A model generated the notes under the pieces. It had not been told where the DNA came from and searched no databases. It was given only the letters and a program-made list of their open reading frames with translations. From positions 5,676,229 through 5,740,228 of the forward strand of contig NC_044922.1 of NCBI RefSeq assembly GCF_003576645.1: a stretch of DNA of 64,000 nt, read 5' to 3'. This document shows positions 45,401 to 56,148 of this stretch, piece after piece. How positions within the stretch are numbered: the stretch's first letter is position 1; every line of letters starts with the position of its first letter. A program made the translations under genes and the position numbers. The stretch is from Ipomoea triloba (taxonomy: Eukaryota > Streptophyta > Magnoliopsida > Solanales > Convolvulaceae).

Positions 45401-48400
45401 TTATCAGGAATAAACTGAGCATTGTCTGAAACCAAGTGCTCATTATCAGGAATAATGGGAACAATGTCTGAAACCAAGTGCTCATTATCAGGAATAATGG
45501 GAACAATTGACCTTTCTTCTTTAGTTGACCAATCCCATGCACCATATTCATCAAAAGTGACATCACGACTTATAACAACCTTTTGAGTTTCAGGATTATA
45601 CAATTTATAAGCCTTTGAAGTGTCACTATAACCAATAAAAATACACTTCTCACCTTTGTCATCCAACTTCTTTCTCAACTGATCTGGCACATGTGCATAT
45701 GCCAAACATCCAAAAACCTTGAGATGTCTGATAGATGGTTTACTCCCACTCCAAGCTTCCTCAGGTGTCTTATCACGAACACTTTTAGTTGGACACCTAT
45801 TCAACACATGAACAGCACAAGCAACAGCTTCTGCCCAAAAAGGTTTAGGCAGATTTTTAGATTTCATCATGCATCTTACCATGTCCATGATAGACCTATT
45901 CTTCCTCTCAGCCACTCCGTTTTGTTGTGGAGTGTACCTAGCTGTCATTTGATGCTGAATACCATTTTTCTTTAAAAATTCATCACATGCAGTATATTCT
46001 GTACCTCTATCAGTTCTCAAAATTTTAATCTTATAACCACTTTGTTTTTCAACAAAAACCTTAAATTGTTGAAAAACATCACATGCATCTGACTTCTGTT
46101 TCAGAAAATAAACCCATACTTTTCTACTGAAATCATCAATGAAGGTAATAAAGTACTTACAACCTCCATTTGAAGGAACTTCCACTGAACACAGATCTGA
46201 GTGAACAATCTCCAACTGCTTTGTCTATGCTGAGTACAGGAAAAGTTTCTCTATGCTTCTTCCCAATCAAACAACTTTCACAAATTTTGTCAGGAACATT
46301 AATAATCGACAAATCTGAAACAAGTTTCTTTCTTGCTAAATAATTTAATCCGGTGAAATGAAAATGCCCAAACCGCATATGCCACAACCAATTATCATCA
46401 CGGATCTCAGAATTAAAGCAAGTAAGAAGTGCATGGTTGATTTTTAAAGGAAATAGTCGATTTTGAGACATATTTACCTTTGCAATCAAAACTCCCTTGG
46501 CATCAACAATGGTACAACACCCTCCAGTGATATTTATTTTATATCCCTTTTCTGACAACTGTCCCATACTCAACAAATTTTGGTGTAATGCAGGAACATA
46601 GAAAACATCGGATATAAAATTGTGAGTACCATCCTTCAATTGAATAGAGATTTTACCTTTTCCCAAAATTGGCACTTTTGACTTATTTCCAAATGTCACC
46701 TCAGATCGTATTGATTCATCCAACTCTGAAAACAATTCTTTCTTTCCACACATATGGTTACTACATCCAGTATCCAAGAACCATATGTTTTCATCTGCAG
46801 ACAAACTGTTACTGACCAAAAATAAGGTTTCAGATTCAGTAGAACTCTCACCAGATTTTTCAGCAACATTTGCTTGATTTTCATGACCATCCTCTTTATA
46901 CCAGCAATCTGCAATTTTGTGTCCATATTTGCCGCAATTGTAGTAATTAAATGGAAATTTACCTTGCTTGGTATTATTACCTCCACCTCTTCCTTGATTG
47001 AAGTTACCTCGTCCCCTTCCTTGATTTGAGTTACCACGTCCTCTTCCTCTAAAACCTCCTCTACCTCTTCCACGACCTCTACCAACTCCTTCACCTCTTT
47101 GATTAGAGCTAGTCATATTAAAGGTGACTTGGCTCTTCAAAGCTTCTTCTGCTAGTGGTTCCGATTTTGACGCAATCCTTTCAATATGACTTTCGATCAT
47201 ACCTTTTAACTCGGCAATTGACAAGTCATCGGTATCGTGTGACTCTGTTATTGAAGCCACCACATGGTCATATTTCATCGGCATNAAGAAGACTGAGCAT
47301 TGTCTGAAACCAAGTGCTCATTATCAGGAATAATGGGAACAATTGACCTTTCTTCTTTAGTTGACCAATCCCATGCACCATATTCATCAAAAGTGACATC
47401 ACGACTTATAACAACCTTTTGAGTTTCAGGATTATACAATTTATAAGCCTTTGAAGTGTCACTATAACCAATAAAAATACACTTCTCACCTTTGTCATCC
47501 AACTTCTTTCTCAACTGATCTGGCACATGTGCATATGCCAAACATCCAAAAACCTTGAGATGTCTGATAGATGGTTTACTCCCACTCCAAGCTTCCTCAG
47601 GTGTCTTATCACGAACACTTTTAGTTGGACACCTATTCAACACATGAACAGCACAAGCAACAGCTTCTGCCCAAAAAGGTTTAGGCAGATTTTTAGATTT
47701 CATCATGCATCTTACCATGTCCATGATAGACCTATTCTTCCTCTCAGCCACTCCGTTTTGTTGTGGAGTGTACCTAGCTGTCATTTGATGCTGAATACCA
47801 TTTTTCTTTAAAAATTCATCACATGCAGTATATTCTGTACCTCTATCAGTTCTCAAAATTTTAATCTTATAACCACTTTGTTTTTCAACAAAAACCTTAA
47901 ATTGTTGAAAAACATCACATGCATCTGACTTCTGTTTCAGAAAATAAACCCATACTTTTCTACTGAAATCATCAATGAAGGTAATAAAGTACTTACAACC
48001 TCCATTTGAAGGAACTTCCACTGAACACAGATCTGAGTGAACAATCTCCAACTGCTTTGTCTATGCTGAGTACAGGAAAAGTTTCTCTATGCTTCTTCCC
48101 AATCAAACAACTTTCACAAATTTTGTCAGGAACATTAATAATCGACAAATCTGAAACAAGTTTCTTTCTTGCTAAATAATTTAATCCGGTGAAATGAAAA
48201 TGCCCAAACCGCATATGCCACAACCAATTATCATCACGGATCTCAGAATTAAAGCAAGTAAGAAGTGCATGGTTGATTTTTAAAGGAAATAGTCGATTTT
48301 GAGACATATTTACCTTTGCAATCAAAACTCCCTTGGCATCAACAATGGTACAACACCCTCCAGTGATATTTATTTTATATCCCTTTTCTGACAACTGTCC

Positions 48401-51400
48401 CATACTCAACAAATTTTGGTGTAATGCAGGAACATAGAAAACATCGGATATAAAATTGTGAGTACCATCCTTCAATTGAATAGAGATTTTACCTTTTCCC
48501 AAAATTGGCACTTTTGACTTATTTCCAAATGTCACCTCAGATCGTATTGATTCATCCAACTCTGAAAACAATTCTTTCTTTCCACACATATGGTTACTAC
48601 ATCCAGTATCCAAGAACCATATGTTTTCATCTGCAGACAAACTGTTACTGACCAAAAATAAGGTTTCAGATTCAGTAGAACTCTCACCAGATTTTTCAGC
48701 AACATTTGCTTGATTTTCATGACCATCCTCTTTATACCAGCAATCTGCAATTTTGTGTCCATATTTGCCGCAATTGTAGTAATTAAATGGAAATTTACCT
48801 TGCTTGGTATTATTACCTCCACCTCTTCCTTGATTGAAGTTACCTCGTCCCCTTCCTTGATTTGAGTTACCACGTCCTCTTCCTCTAAAACCTCCTCTAC
48901 CTCTTCCACGACCTCTACCAACTCCTTCACCTCTTTGATTAGAGCTAGTCATATTAAAGGTGACTTGGCTCTTCAAAGCTTCTTCTGCTAGTGGTTCCGA
49001 TTTTGACGCAATCCTTTCAATATGACTTTCGATCATACCTTTTAACTCGGCAATTGACAAGTCATCGGTATCGTGTGACTCTGTTATTGAAGCCACCACA
49101 TGGTCATATTTCATCGGCATCGTTCGTAGAACTTTTTCAACCACTGCACCATCCTCAATTGTGTCTCCGTATAACCTCATCTTATTTACAAGATCAATAA
49201 GACGAGAGAAATACATATCTACGGTTTCTGTAGAGGCCATCTCACAACGATCATACAACCTTCTCAACGTTTGCAGCTTAGACTTCTGTGACCGGTCAAC
49301 TCCTTTGTTTGACACCTTCAAGATGTCCCAAGCTTGTTTTGCTGTTTTAGCACGAGCTAGCTGCCCAAAAATGGAGTAATGGACACCTTGATGAATTTGT
49401 CCCAACGCCAATTGATCTCGCCGTACAGCAGCTGCATCAGCTCCTTCTGGTAGACCGGGATCAACATAGCTCCAAAGATTTTGAGCTTTCAAATGTGTGG
49501 TCATCATAATTTGTCAATAATTGTAATCGAGTTTCCCATCTAATTTAGGACCCGACCATACAATATTGAAATTATTGGCCATATTTCACTAGAAAAAATA
49601 TCTCAGGGTTGGAAGGTTGATAGGCTCTGATACCAAATGTTAGATATATTTAATCAAATATATCTATGTATTTAATTGAGAGAAAGAGGGGAAAGGACGA
49701 AGAAATATAGCTAGGAAACTTTTATGAATTTTGCTTTGCTTTTATTTCTTCACTCCATTACAATTCCTACCGCATTACTACAACATATATAAACATAGCA
49801 AACAAAGATGACAAAACATTATGTCATAATCAACAACCACTAATCCATGTTTTGTGCTTTTTCCTACCCCACATCCCATAAAACATTCCATGTTTTAGGG
49901 GATATAATTATCCGCTCCATACTACCATGTTTTCAGGCATTACATCCACTTGGTTTATATTAATAATAATATATTATTATAATTATTATTACAACAAGAT
50001 GAAAAACATGGATGGCAGCATATAATTTTGTTTCACTTTTCTAAACATTAATCAAAAATTTGTTTCCTTTTACACTGTGATAAAAGCTAAGGGAATTTAT
50101 CTTTTAACATTATATATATTTGCTTATTTACTCTTTACTGTAACCACAGGGAACACCCCCACAGGAAATACGAGCAAGCGCAAGCCAATTCTAATCATAG
50201 GTATGTCTTTCCATATATGTCTAAGGTTACCACATCTACCAGCAGCATTATCCTGCTTTTTTCTACATTTCAGAGGAAATGAGACCTCCTCTCTTCAGTT
50301 TCAGGCACTTTAGCACTGATCGTTGTAAGTATGGCTATCTTTCTTGTCTGGCAACGCAAGGAAGGAAGGAAAGGCGGCTATTCGAGAAATACATCTTCGG
50401 ATCCCACCTCAGACCTTGAGAGGGGCCGCAGCAGGCTCTTTGGGATTCTAATCTTCTCCTACTCTGAGCTTGAAGAAGCCACAAGCAATTTTGATCCTTC
50501 TAAAGAACTTGGAGATGGAGCTTTTGGCACTGTTTACTATGGTAACACAATAACAGATATTCAATATCTCATTCACTACTTTAATTTCTAGGCTAATTCT
50601 TGGAATAATGCAATGCAAATTAGGGATACTTGGGGATGGAAGAGAAGTTGCTGTGAAGCGCCTTCATGAGCGCAACTGCAAGAGAATGGAGCAGTTTGCA
50701 AATGAAATCTCAATTCTCACCCGGTTGAAGCACCAAAATCTTGTTACACTATATGGGTGCTCGACTAGGCATAGCCGTGAGCTCCTCTTTGTGTATGAAT
50801 ACATTCCAAATGGAACAATTGCAGATCACCTGCATGGAAAAAGAGCAGCAGATCGACTGCTCACATGGCCAATCCGCATGAAGATTGCAGTGGAAACTGC
50901 TGCAGCATTGGTTTATCTCCATGCTTCAGACATTATACACCGCGATGTGAAGACTAGTAACATACTTCTTGACAATAATTTCTGTGTTAAAGTTGCAGAT
51001 TTTGGGCTCTCGAGACTCTTCCCTGCTAATGTCACTCATGCCAGCACTACACCTCAAGGAACACCTGGATACGTTGATCCAGATTATCACGAGTGTTATC
51101 AGCTAACTTATAAGAGTGATGTTTACAGCTTTGGGGTTGTTCTTATCGAACTCGTATCATCAATGCCTGCTCTGGACATGCGTAGGCATACAGATGAAAT
51201 CCATTTGGCAAAACTAGCAATGAGCAAGATTGTAACAGGAGCATTTGATGAACTCATTGATTCCTCTCTGGGATATGAGAATGATACTGAAATCAATAGA
51301 ATGACCACATCAGTAGCAGAGCTAGCTTTTCAATGCTTGCAACCTGACAAGGATATGAGGCTGACAATGGAACATGTATTTGAGTCATTGAAGGAGATTC

Positions 51401-51747
51401 AAGGCAATGAGTTGAGCAACGATGACGAAAGGGTGAATATTGAGGAAACTAATGTGTCTAAAGAAGAGGTAAGATCTCCAACTTATCCAAAATCAGTAAA
51501 TATTTAATGGGTTAGTAGCTCTGATCTGCTACATCTAGCTAGTAAATGAACTAATAGAGCTGTGCTTTTTATGAAATGCTTGTAAAATCATGTGATATTT
51601 TAGGCCATTAATTTGTTTCTTTTTGGTGTTTGTAATCTTATGATATAGGAGGTGCGAGGAAAAGCAATGCGGTGGACATGGGGTGGTCCTTCACTCGCAG
51701 ATGGTGTGATTTTGAAGCATGTTGCAGCTACTAAGAGCAGTTCTTGA
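42465..51747 (+). CDS. Gene 3: receptor-like kinase, gene 2-type ectodomain with RD kinase
   Basis: Exons 42465-43167, 50150-50200, 50305-50541, 50624-51468, 51649-51747; about 644 residues. Introns 1-3 are phase 1, intron 4 phase 0. Signal peptide to about 26, NCTKEFSCG ectodomain, C-terminal CHHCYKGGGQC, membrane span about 252-273, kinase from about 330 with GDGAFGTVYYG, VAVKRL, HRDVKTSNILLD (about 435), DFGLSR and GTPGYVDPDY. The kinase is RD and close to gene 1, not gene 2. Intron 1 is 7.0 kb because of a Copia insertion, which must be spliced out. If intron 4 is kept, the protein ends at 51507 after VRSPTYPKSVNI; if spliced, it ends GVILKHVAATKSSS. The exon 2 acceptor used by gene 4 (TTTACAG) is TTTACTG here, so splicing likely uses CCACAG 9 bp downstream, in frame. 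The coding frame is intact. Confidence 0.8.
43283..43641 (-). repeat. 3' LTR of the Copia element
   Basis: On the element strand it starts TGTTGTAATAATAATTATAA and ends CTAACA. It contains the AT-rich (ATT)n block near 43605-43635. Confidence 0.9.
43642..43653 (-). other. Polypurine tract overlapping the pol stop
   Basis: The minus strand reads TAAGGGGGGCAA just before the LTR. Its first three bases are the stop codon of the polyprotein. Confidence 0.75.
43651..46240 (-). pseudogene. Copia polyprotein, integrase core to RNase H
   Basis: An open frame of about 854 codons runs down to the TAA at 43651. Integrase: DDFSRKVWVYFLK, DRGTEY and QQNGVAERKNRSIMDM. RT: KARLVAKGYKQKPGIDYFEV, FQMDVKSAFLNG and CLYVDDLIFTG. 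RNase H: GYTDSDWAGD, LSTAEAEYIAA, FCDNKSV and DIFTKPL. All catalytic motifs look intact. A one-base frameshift near 46225-46240 separates it from gag-protease, which is why I call it broken; the same shift is seen at 48061-48075. Four near-repeats of PDNEHLVSD between integrase and RT come from a stuttered stretch (45325-45520). Confidence 0.85.
45325..45520. repeat. Sliding stutter repeat in Copia pol
   Basis: TGTCTGAAACCAAGTGCTCA plus TTATCAGGA occurs four times, with the left and right edges of each copy moving along. The duplicate at 47286-47352 has the same region with one clean copy. Confidence 0.9.
45450..47284. repeat. Copia segment duplicated across an N, copy 1
   Basis: Repeated at 47286-49120 with offset 1836. 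The two reading-frame sets translate identically. It contains a second, 5'-incomplete gag-protease frame (to 47284). Most probably one contig end overlapping the next. Confidence 0.88.
47285..47285. other. Single-N contig join
   Basis: One N between the two copies of a 1.8-kb repeat; marks an unresolved join. Confidence 0.95.
47286..49120. repeat. Copia segment duplicated across an N, copy 2
   Basis: Partner of 45450-47284. It includes part of integrase (48051-47286) and the 3' part of gag-protease. Confidence 0.88.
48054..49507 (-). CDS. Copia gag-protease-integrase start
   Basis: An ATG at 49507 lies 115 bp after the primer site and gives about 484 codons to the frameshift. It has a gag domain of the UBN2 type (LWSYVDPGLPEG, AKQAWDILK), a basic RG-rich stretch (GRGRGRGRGGFRGRGRGN), and a zinc knuckle that reads YYNCGKYGHKIADC. 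The usual first Cys is Tyr there, one base change from TGC. Next come a protease with WFLDTGCSNHM and an integrase zinc region (HMRFGH, CESCLIGK). The last ~20 codons before the stop (47993-48060) are out of frame. Function is doubtful given the knuckle change and the shift. Confidence 0.8.
49623..49635 (-). other. Primer-binding site of the Copia element
   Basis: The minus strand reads TGGTATCAGAGCC, complementary to the 3' end of initiator tRNA-Met, two bases after the LTR. Confidence 0.9.
49638..49996 (-). repeat. 5' LTR of the Copia element
   Basis: 359 bp, same length as the left LTR with two substitutions (near 49697 and 49701). Confidence 0.9.
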
Positions 51748-52036
51748 AGTTACTGGAACTGGCAATTGCCTTTTGACAATATGGGATTTGTAATATAGTA
51801 TTTTATTTCATTTTCTTATCAAACTTGTGATTATTGTACCTAGTGATTCCTAACCTATAAATGAAATTACCATTTCTATTCTCAGGGAGTAAAACCAGAC
51901 TTTGTATTATGTTTAATTTCAGTTTTCGGAGCAACTATTGTCTTTGTTGCACTGACAAAGTGGTCTTGGTCAATATTAGGCCATGTTTCCTTTTTATGTA
52001 ACGCTTCCATTCTCAAAAGAGGTACTAAAACACTTC
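51748..52036 (+). other. 3' region of gene 3
   Basis: Closely similar to 58770-59080 behind gene 4, so part of the segmental duplication. No other gene. Confidence 0.6.
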
Positions 52037-52045
52037 CATCTTTCC

Positions 52046-52353
52046 GGCAAATTATATCGTGGACCGCGCATCAACACAACAGCAGTTACATTTCAACACA
52101 ACTGTAGTTACATTTCAACACAACTGTAGTTACATTTTGATATAACTACAGTTTCATTCGATAATACAAAAAACACAAATGTGAAACTGTTATTCAGTGT
52201 CAGTTCATATACACTGCAGTTACATTTCAACACAACTACAGTTAAATTTCGATATAACTATATTTTCATTCAATAATATAAAAACAAATGTAAGGCACTA
52301 TCTTTTGAGATGACTTGTAATATTAGTGACCACGGTCCACGGTATAACGACTG
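52046..52353. mobile_element. MITE, GTTATACCATGGACC family
   Basis: 308 bp; left end GGCAAATTATATCGTGGACC, right end read inward CAGTCGTTATACCGTGGACC. Perfect 9-bp target duplication CATCTTTCC (52037-52045, 52354-52362). The matching place behind gene 4 (about 59070-59090) lacks it. The interior has minisatellite-like ACATTTCAACACAACTGTAG repeats. Confidence 0.82.
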
Positions 52354-52479
52354 CATCTTTCCTATTAGTCTGGTAGTTCATTTTGGCAGGATGAATAGCT
52401 AAAGAAATTGAAGTAAGGTCCTTGTAAATTTGTAACTTTTAAGAGTATCATATTCAATATATAAGATATAACATATGAT

Positions 52480-52642
52480 TAGACAACAAATTATTATTGT
52501 GTGGATCATGGTCCACACCGCTATGTGAACTATGAATGTAATATACAAATGACATACTTTATGTACACAATAACATAAATAATGTACTTTTTATTTATGG
52601 TCCACACAAATGTGCGAACCATTGTCCATGGAACTATATGCC
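52480..52642. mobile_element. Probable MITE of the same family
   Basis: GGATCATGGTCCACAC near the left and, inward from the right, GGCATATAGTTCCATGGACA. Target duplication not clear. Confidence 0.45.
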
Positions 52643-53692
52643 ATTTAGTATTCCTTTTTTTTTGAAAGGTAAAACTGCATTAATAATCATTAGAAATGTT
52701 TACAACAAGGTTCAATGGAATGAAAAGTCATTCTATACAATATGACATAGAAACAAGTTTTCTAACTAGGCTAATAAAAAATTGATCTGCAGACTGTGTT
52801 ACAAATTGGAAATTGTGATACTTAAAAGAACTTAAGGCTTCTATCAAGTGTTTGATGATCAGGCCAAATGTAGGCAAGCCAAAAAGGAAAGTCTTGCACA
52901 CCACCTGAGTCTTCGTCTTCATACTGACGTCCATTGACAATATTCTCAGTTGAAGATACACACCCAATCTTGTGTCTTTGACCAATTCATCAGTGGGCAA
53001 CCTATCAACCGAACTGAACTGCATATCATAGGCATTTTTTCATTGTGATCTACTTCGCCCAGGATGAGATTCACATAAGCCATTACCATTTTTATCTTTT
53101 TTGTTTTCCATACAAACCTCGTCAATAGAACGAGAGGGAAAAGCGCGTCAAAGAAACGAGATAAAAACACTGCAAATAAATGCAGAAGGAAACAAAATGC
53201 AAACAGTAGACAAAACAAAAGATATGTACACAAAATCCAAATCCATAATACACCACTCCCAACAAAGCTCCCTTTTCAATGTCAAGAAAAGCCAAAATAT
53301 CTCTTTCCAATACGCCACTTACTAACACCTTGAAATGTTCAAAGTGTGCAAGCTTGGCTATGGAAATGGTCAGAGATGCGGTGGAAGGCGAAAAGATTTC
53401 TTATTAGATGGATTATTTGAGTTGTGCCTAAGATAGTGCAAGAGGAGGGGAAAGAAAGAAGGCTACGGTGGTAGTGGGAGGATGAGAAATGGTGGACGGC
53501 GGTGGGGAAAGAGGGTCGATGGCGAAGGGAGACGGCAGGTGATGAAGGTGAAGGGGATATAGCGAGGTCTGCTACCTCGCCTCTGCCGAACAAGTGGAGG
53601 CGGCGCCCGCCGGATGAAATGAAGAAGACGGAAGAAGACCGAAAGAAGAGAGAAAGAGGAGAAAGGAAACTGAAAACCTCTTAGGCCTTGGC
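52643..53692. other. Non-coding DNA, partly purine-rich
   Basis: Purine-rich 53430-53680 gives short frames on both strands (53339-53593 minus, 53502-53684 plus) with low-complexity composition and no recognised domain. Not called as genes. Confidence 0.45.
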
Positions 53693-53930
53693 ATCACCTA
53701 GACAATAAAAGAGCAAATCAAATATTCAAAGGTAAAAGAATAACTCTTACCTTAACATCATAATAGCAATCCTTGAGAAAGCTTGGGATGTTAATTGCCT
53801 CGTCCCTAATCACTGATCAAACAAGGTCAGACATTCTCCATTTAGGGGTAAGTTGATTCCCTCCCATTCCATAGACTTCGTGTAATCCGAACAGTGATGG
53901 GTATATAATAGGAATTTCGTCATTTCCTAA
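53693..53930 (+). repeat. Segmental duplication downstream of gene 3
   Basis: Matches 59738-59975 behind gene 4 (CATCACCTAGACAATAAA, ATCATAATAGCAATC, GATGTTAATTGCCTCG). The match resumes at about 55295, after a solo LTR. Confidence 0.75.
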
Positions 53931-55294
53931 TGTTGGTCCTGGTGGGTAGCTAAGTGAGTCTAGAGGGGGTTGGGATGAGGGGGGTGAATAGACTCACTGG
54001 GGTTTTTGAAATTTTCAACGCAAGTTTTTTTTATCTAGAGAATAAAACTTGGTCAGAGTAAGTTTGTAGAGGAAATAATATGTTTCAAAATTTTATATTA
54101 ACTTTGCAAAAATTGTGTATAACTTAAAAATGATTTGGCTTGGTCGAGAGATGCAGTACGATATTGAAAAAAGTGCGTAAATAAAAATAATAGAAAATGA
54201 TATTTTTATAGTGGTTCGACTATTAACGAAGACTACTTCAATCTTCTTCACAATTTGTGAAGGGTTGTACTAATATTCCCTTTTAGTACAATAATCCTCC
54301 AAGTATGCTTCCTTGATTACAAAACCGGACAACACACTTCTTCAGGTTTTTCAACTTTGCAAGTCTACTTCGCTTCTTTCTACTTTTCTCCAAGCAGAGT
54401 TGGTTGGTAAAGATTTGTTTCTTCTTTCCTCCAACTTGAAGTCTTGGATTGAATGAGCTTGAGTGGGCAGTGAAGCAGCACAAGATTTCTTTTTAAAGCT
54501 AGATAGAACTTTAACGCTTTTCTCTCATTTTCTAGATCGCTTGAACTTTTAACTTGATAGCTTGTATGATTTTTCACAAAAGACCAGCACTACCATCTGA
54601 ACAAGAAGAGGGTATTGTCCCGTTGGAGGGAAGACAAATTTAAAACGCCTTTTGTCCAGTGTGTAATAATCGCTGAGTATTGAACCTATGTGGGTCTCAG
54701 TACTTTATAGTCGTTTGGACCTTAATTTTTGCAGACAATTTGTCTTTTAGTCTTACACAAAAGGACATGACTTTTAATGAATGTTTGACTTTGGGATATG
54801 TTCCTAGGACTTATTTGTCCAAGGTGATCACCCACAATTTTTAAGGTTTCGAAATGTCTATCGCACTAAGAATGTTTTCTGACTTGTCCACATGAGTCAT
54901 GAATGATTCGTGCCTTAATGCTCAATAACAAATGATTTACTTTATCATTTGTTCAACAACTCCTCGAATGATATTTCTTTATCATTCGGTCTTGATAATC
55001 ATCAAGAGGTGGGCCCTTCCATGATTCGGCCTCTTCATACCTCTTAGTCTTGCTTCATGTCTTCGGCCTCCAGGTCTTCTTTAAGTCTTCTATCTTCAGT
55101 TTCCATTTCTTGTCCTTAGACATTTGGACATTCAAGAATCTAATTACATCGAACTGGAGAGCACGAGTCCTACAATAATACAATAACTCGTCCATATGTT
55201 CATTCTATACTAGAGACAATATTTGAGAGGAAATGAGGGGTCTAAACTCCTATTATTTGGTATTATCAAAATCTCAACATGAGGGTTCCTAACA
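53931..55294. mobile_element. Solo LTR (about 1364 bp)
   Basis: Starts TGTTGGTCCTGGTGGG and ends GGGTTCCTAACA (TGTT...AACA). Flanks CCTAA / ACTAA match 4 of 5; the gene 4 copy has uninterrupted ...GCTAAG... here. It contains GGGGGGTGAATAGACTCACT, a phrase I associate with Copia LTRs of the SIRE type (memory, not checked). No internal coding region. Confidence 0.65.
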
Positions 55295-55602
55295 ACTAAG
55301 ATATAAATAGTACACGATTTTTACTAAACTACTGCAGAGTTTATGAAAAAATTTATACTTACAAAAAATCTCGAAATTACTACTTTGGTAAATTTCTTAG
55401 AAAATCAACCTAAAAGTTTGAAATCTACTTGTATCTCAAAATCTACTTGCTTATTCTATTTCCTATGAAATACTATTAATATTCACTTAAAATTCATTTC
55501 GCGAACCATGTTGTTAGGACAACGTGTTTCACAAGCCCGAAGAATATGATCAAGTGCTCCTTTATTTTATGAGTTTCAAGTTCCGAATACAATAAGACCC
55601 AG
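55295..55602 (+). repeat. Segmental duplication, continued
   Basis: Matches 59985-60252 (AAATTTCTTAGAAAA, TTTGA, GCCTACTTGTATCTCAA-like words and GTTTCAAGTTCC). Non-coding. Confidence 0.7.
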
Positions 55603-55611
55603 ATTCCTAAC

Positions 55612-55774
55612 AACAAATTATTTTGTGAACCCGAGTCTAAAGATACACAATTTACATATTAAATGTTCACAATTTATATACTGAATGTTCACAACTAAGT
55701 GTTCACAATTTACATACATTCCATATTTAAATTATGACGGGGCCACTTTACATGATAGACCCCGGTCCTTATTG
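55612..55774. mobile_element. Short MITE, GTTATACCATGGACC family
   Basis: 163 bp between perfect copies of ATTCCTAAC (55603-55611, 55775-55783). Ends AACAAATTATTTTGTGAACC and GACCCCGGTCCTTATTG; interior TTCACAATTTACATA repeats like 16086-16312. Confidence 0.72.
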
Positions 55775-55783
55775 ATTCCTAAC

Positions 55784-56148
55784 ATATTGGGCTCAAATCT
55801 CTGACTCTTTCACGGGTAAAGCACTCCTGGCAATCTGGCATGCAGATCAATGCAAAAGTGATAGGGTAAGTGTTTTTTGGGTTGGTTTTCTTCATCAATT
55901 CTTGCATGGGCCCTATGAAAGAGATATGGAATAATTCATTGATTTCCATTTGCAGAGGCTTCATAGTTTTGTGTCAGTCTTCTCTTTTGGCTCGATCTCT
56001 GGTTACATCCTGGCGTGGAAATAGGGGGAACATACTTGACCCAAGTCAACGTCATCGTTCTAGTCTTTGAGTCTTTCAGTTGTTATCCTCTTCTATAATT
56101 TCTATTCTTCCGTTAGTTGTCTGAGAGAAGAAGAAAGCTGCTATTGCT
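55784..56148 (+). promoter_or_regulatory. Upstream block and 5' UTR of gene 4
   Basis: Starts ATATTGGGCTCAAATCTCTG, then the block shared with genes 2 and 3, ending CTTCTATAATTTCTATTCTT about 55 bp before the ATG. Confidence 0.6.

Larger units (their letters stand above)
43283..49996 (-). mobile_element. Ty1/Copia LTR retrotransposon in intron 1 of gene 3
   Basis: 359-bp LTRs (43283-43641 and 49638-49996) differ at two positions. Target duplication AGATG at 43278-43282 and 49997-50001. Minus polarity: primer site TGGTATCAGAGCC (initiator tRNA-Met type) at 49623-49635, polypurine tract at 43642-43653. Domain order on the minus strand is gag, protease, integrase, RT, RNase H, as in Copia; it resembles the Tork/TNT group. 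Gene 4 keeps the empty target (GGAGATGAAAAACATGG near 56979). About 1.8 kb of the assembled length is a probable false duplication around the N at 47285, so the real element is near 4.9 kb. Confidence 0.92.

Noticed and set aside
45231..45975. Frames opposite to the Copia pol
   Set aside because: Shadow frames of the polyprotein.
43283..49996. Two nested Copia elements
   Set aside because: There are only two LTRs, one primer site and one polypurine tract. The extra coding part is an exact duplicate around an N.
50331..51507. Separate cytoplasmic kinase gene after the Copia element
   Set aside because: Comparison with gene 4, phase-1 splice sites and the empty Copia site show it is the 3' half of gene 3.
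53339..53684. Overlapping frames on both strands in purine-rich DNA
   Set aside because: Low complexity explains the lack of stops; no recognisable protein.
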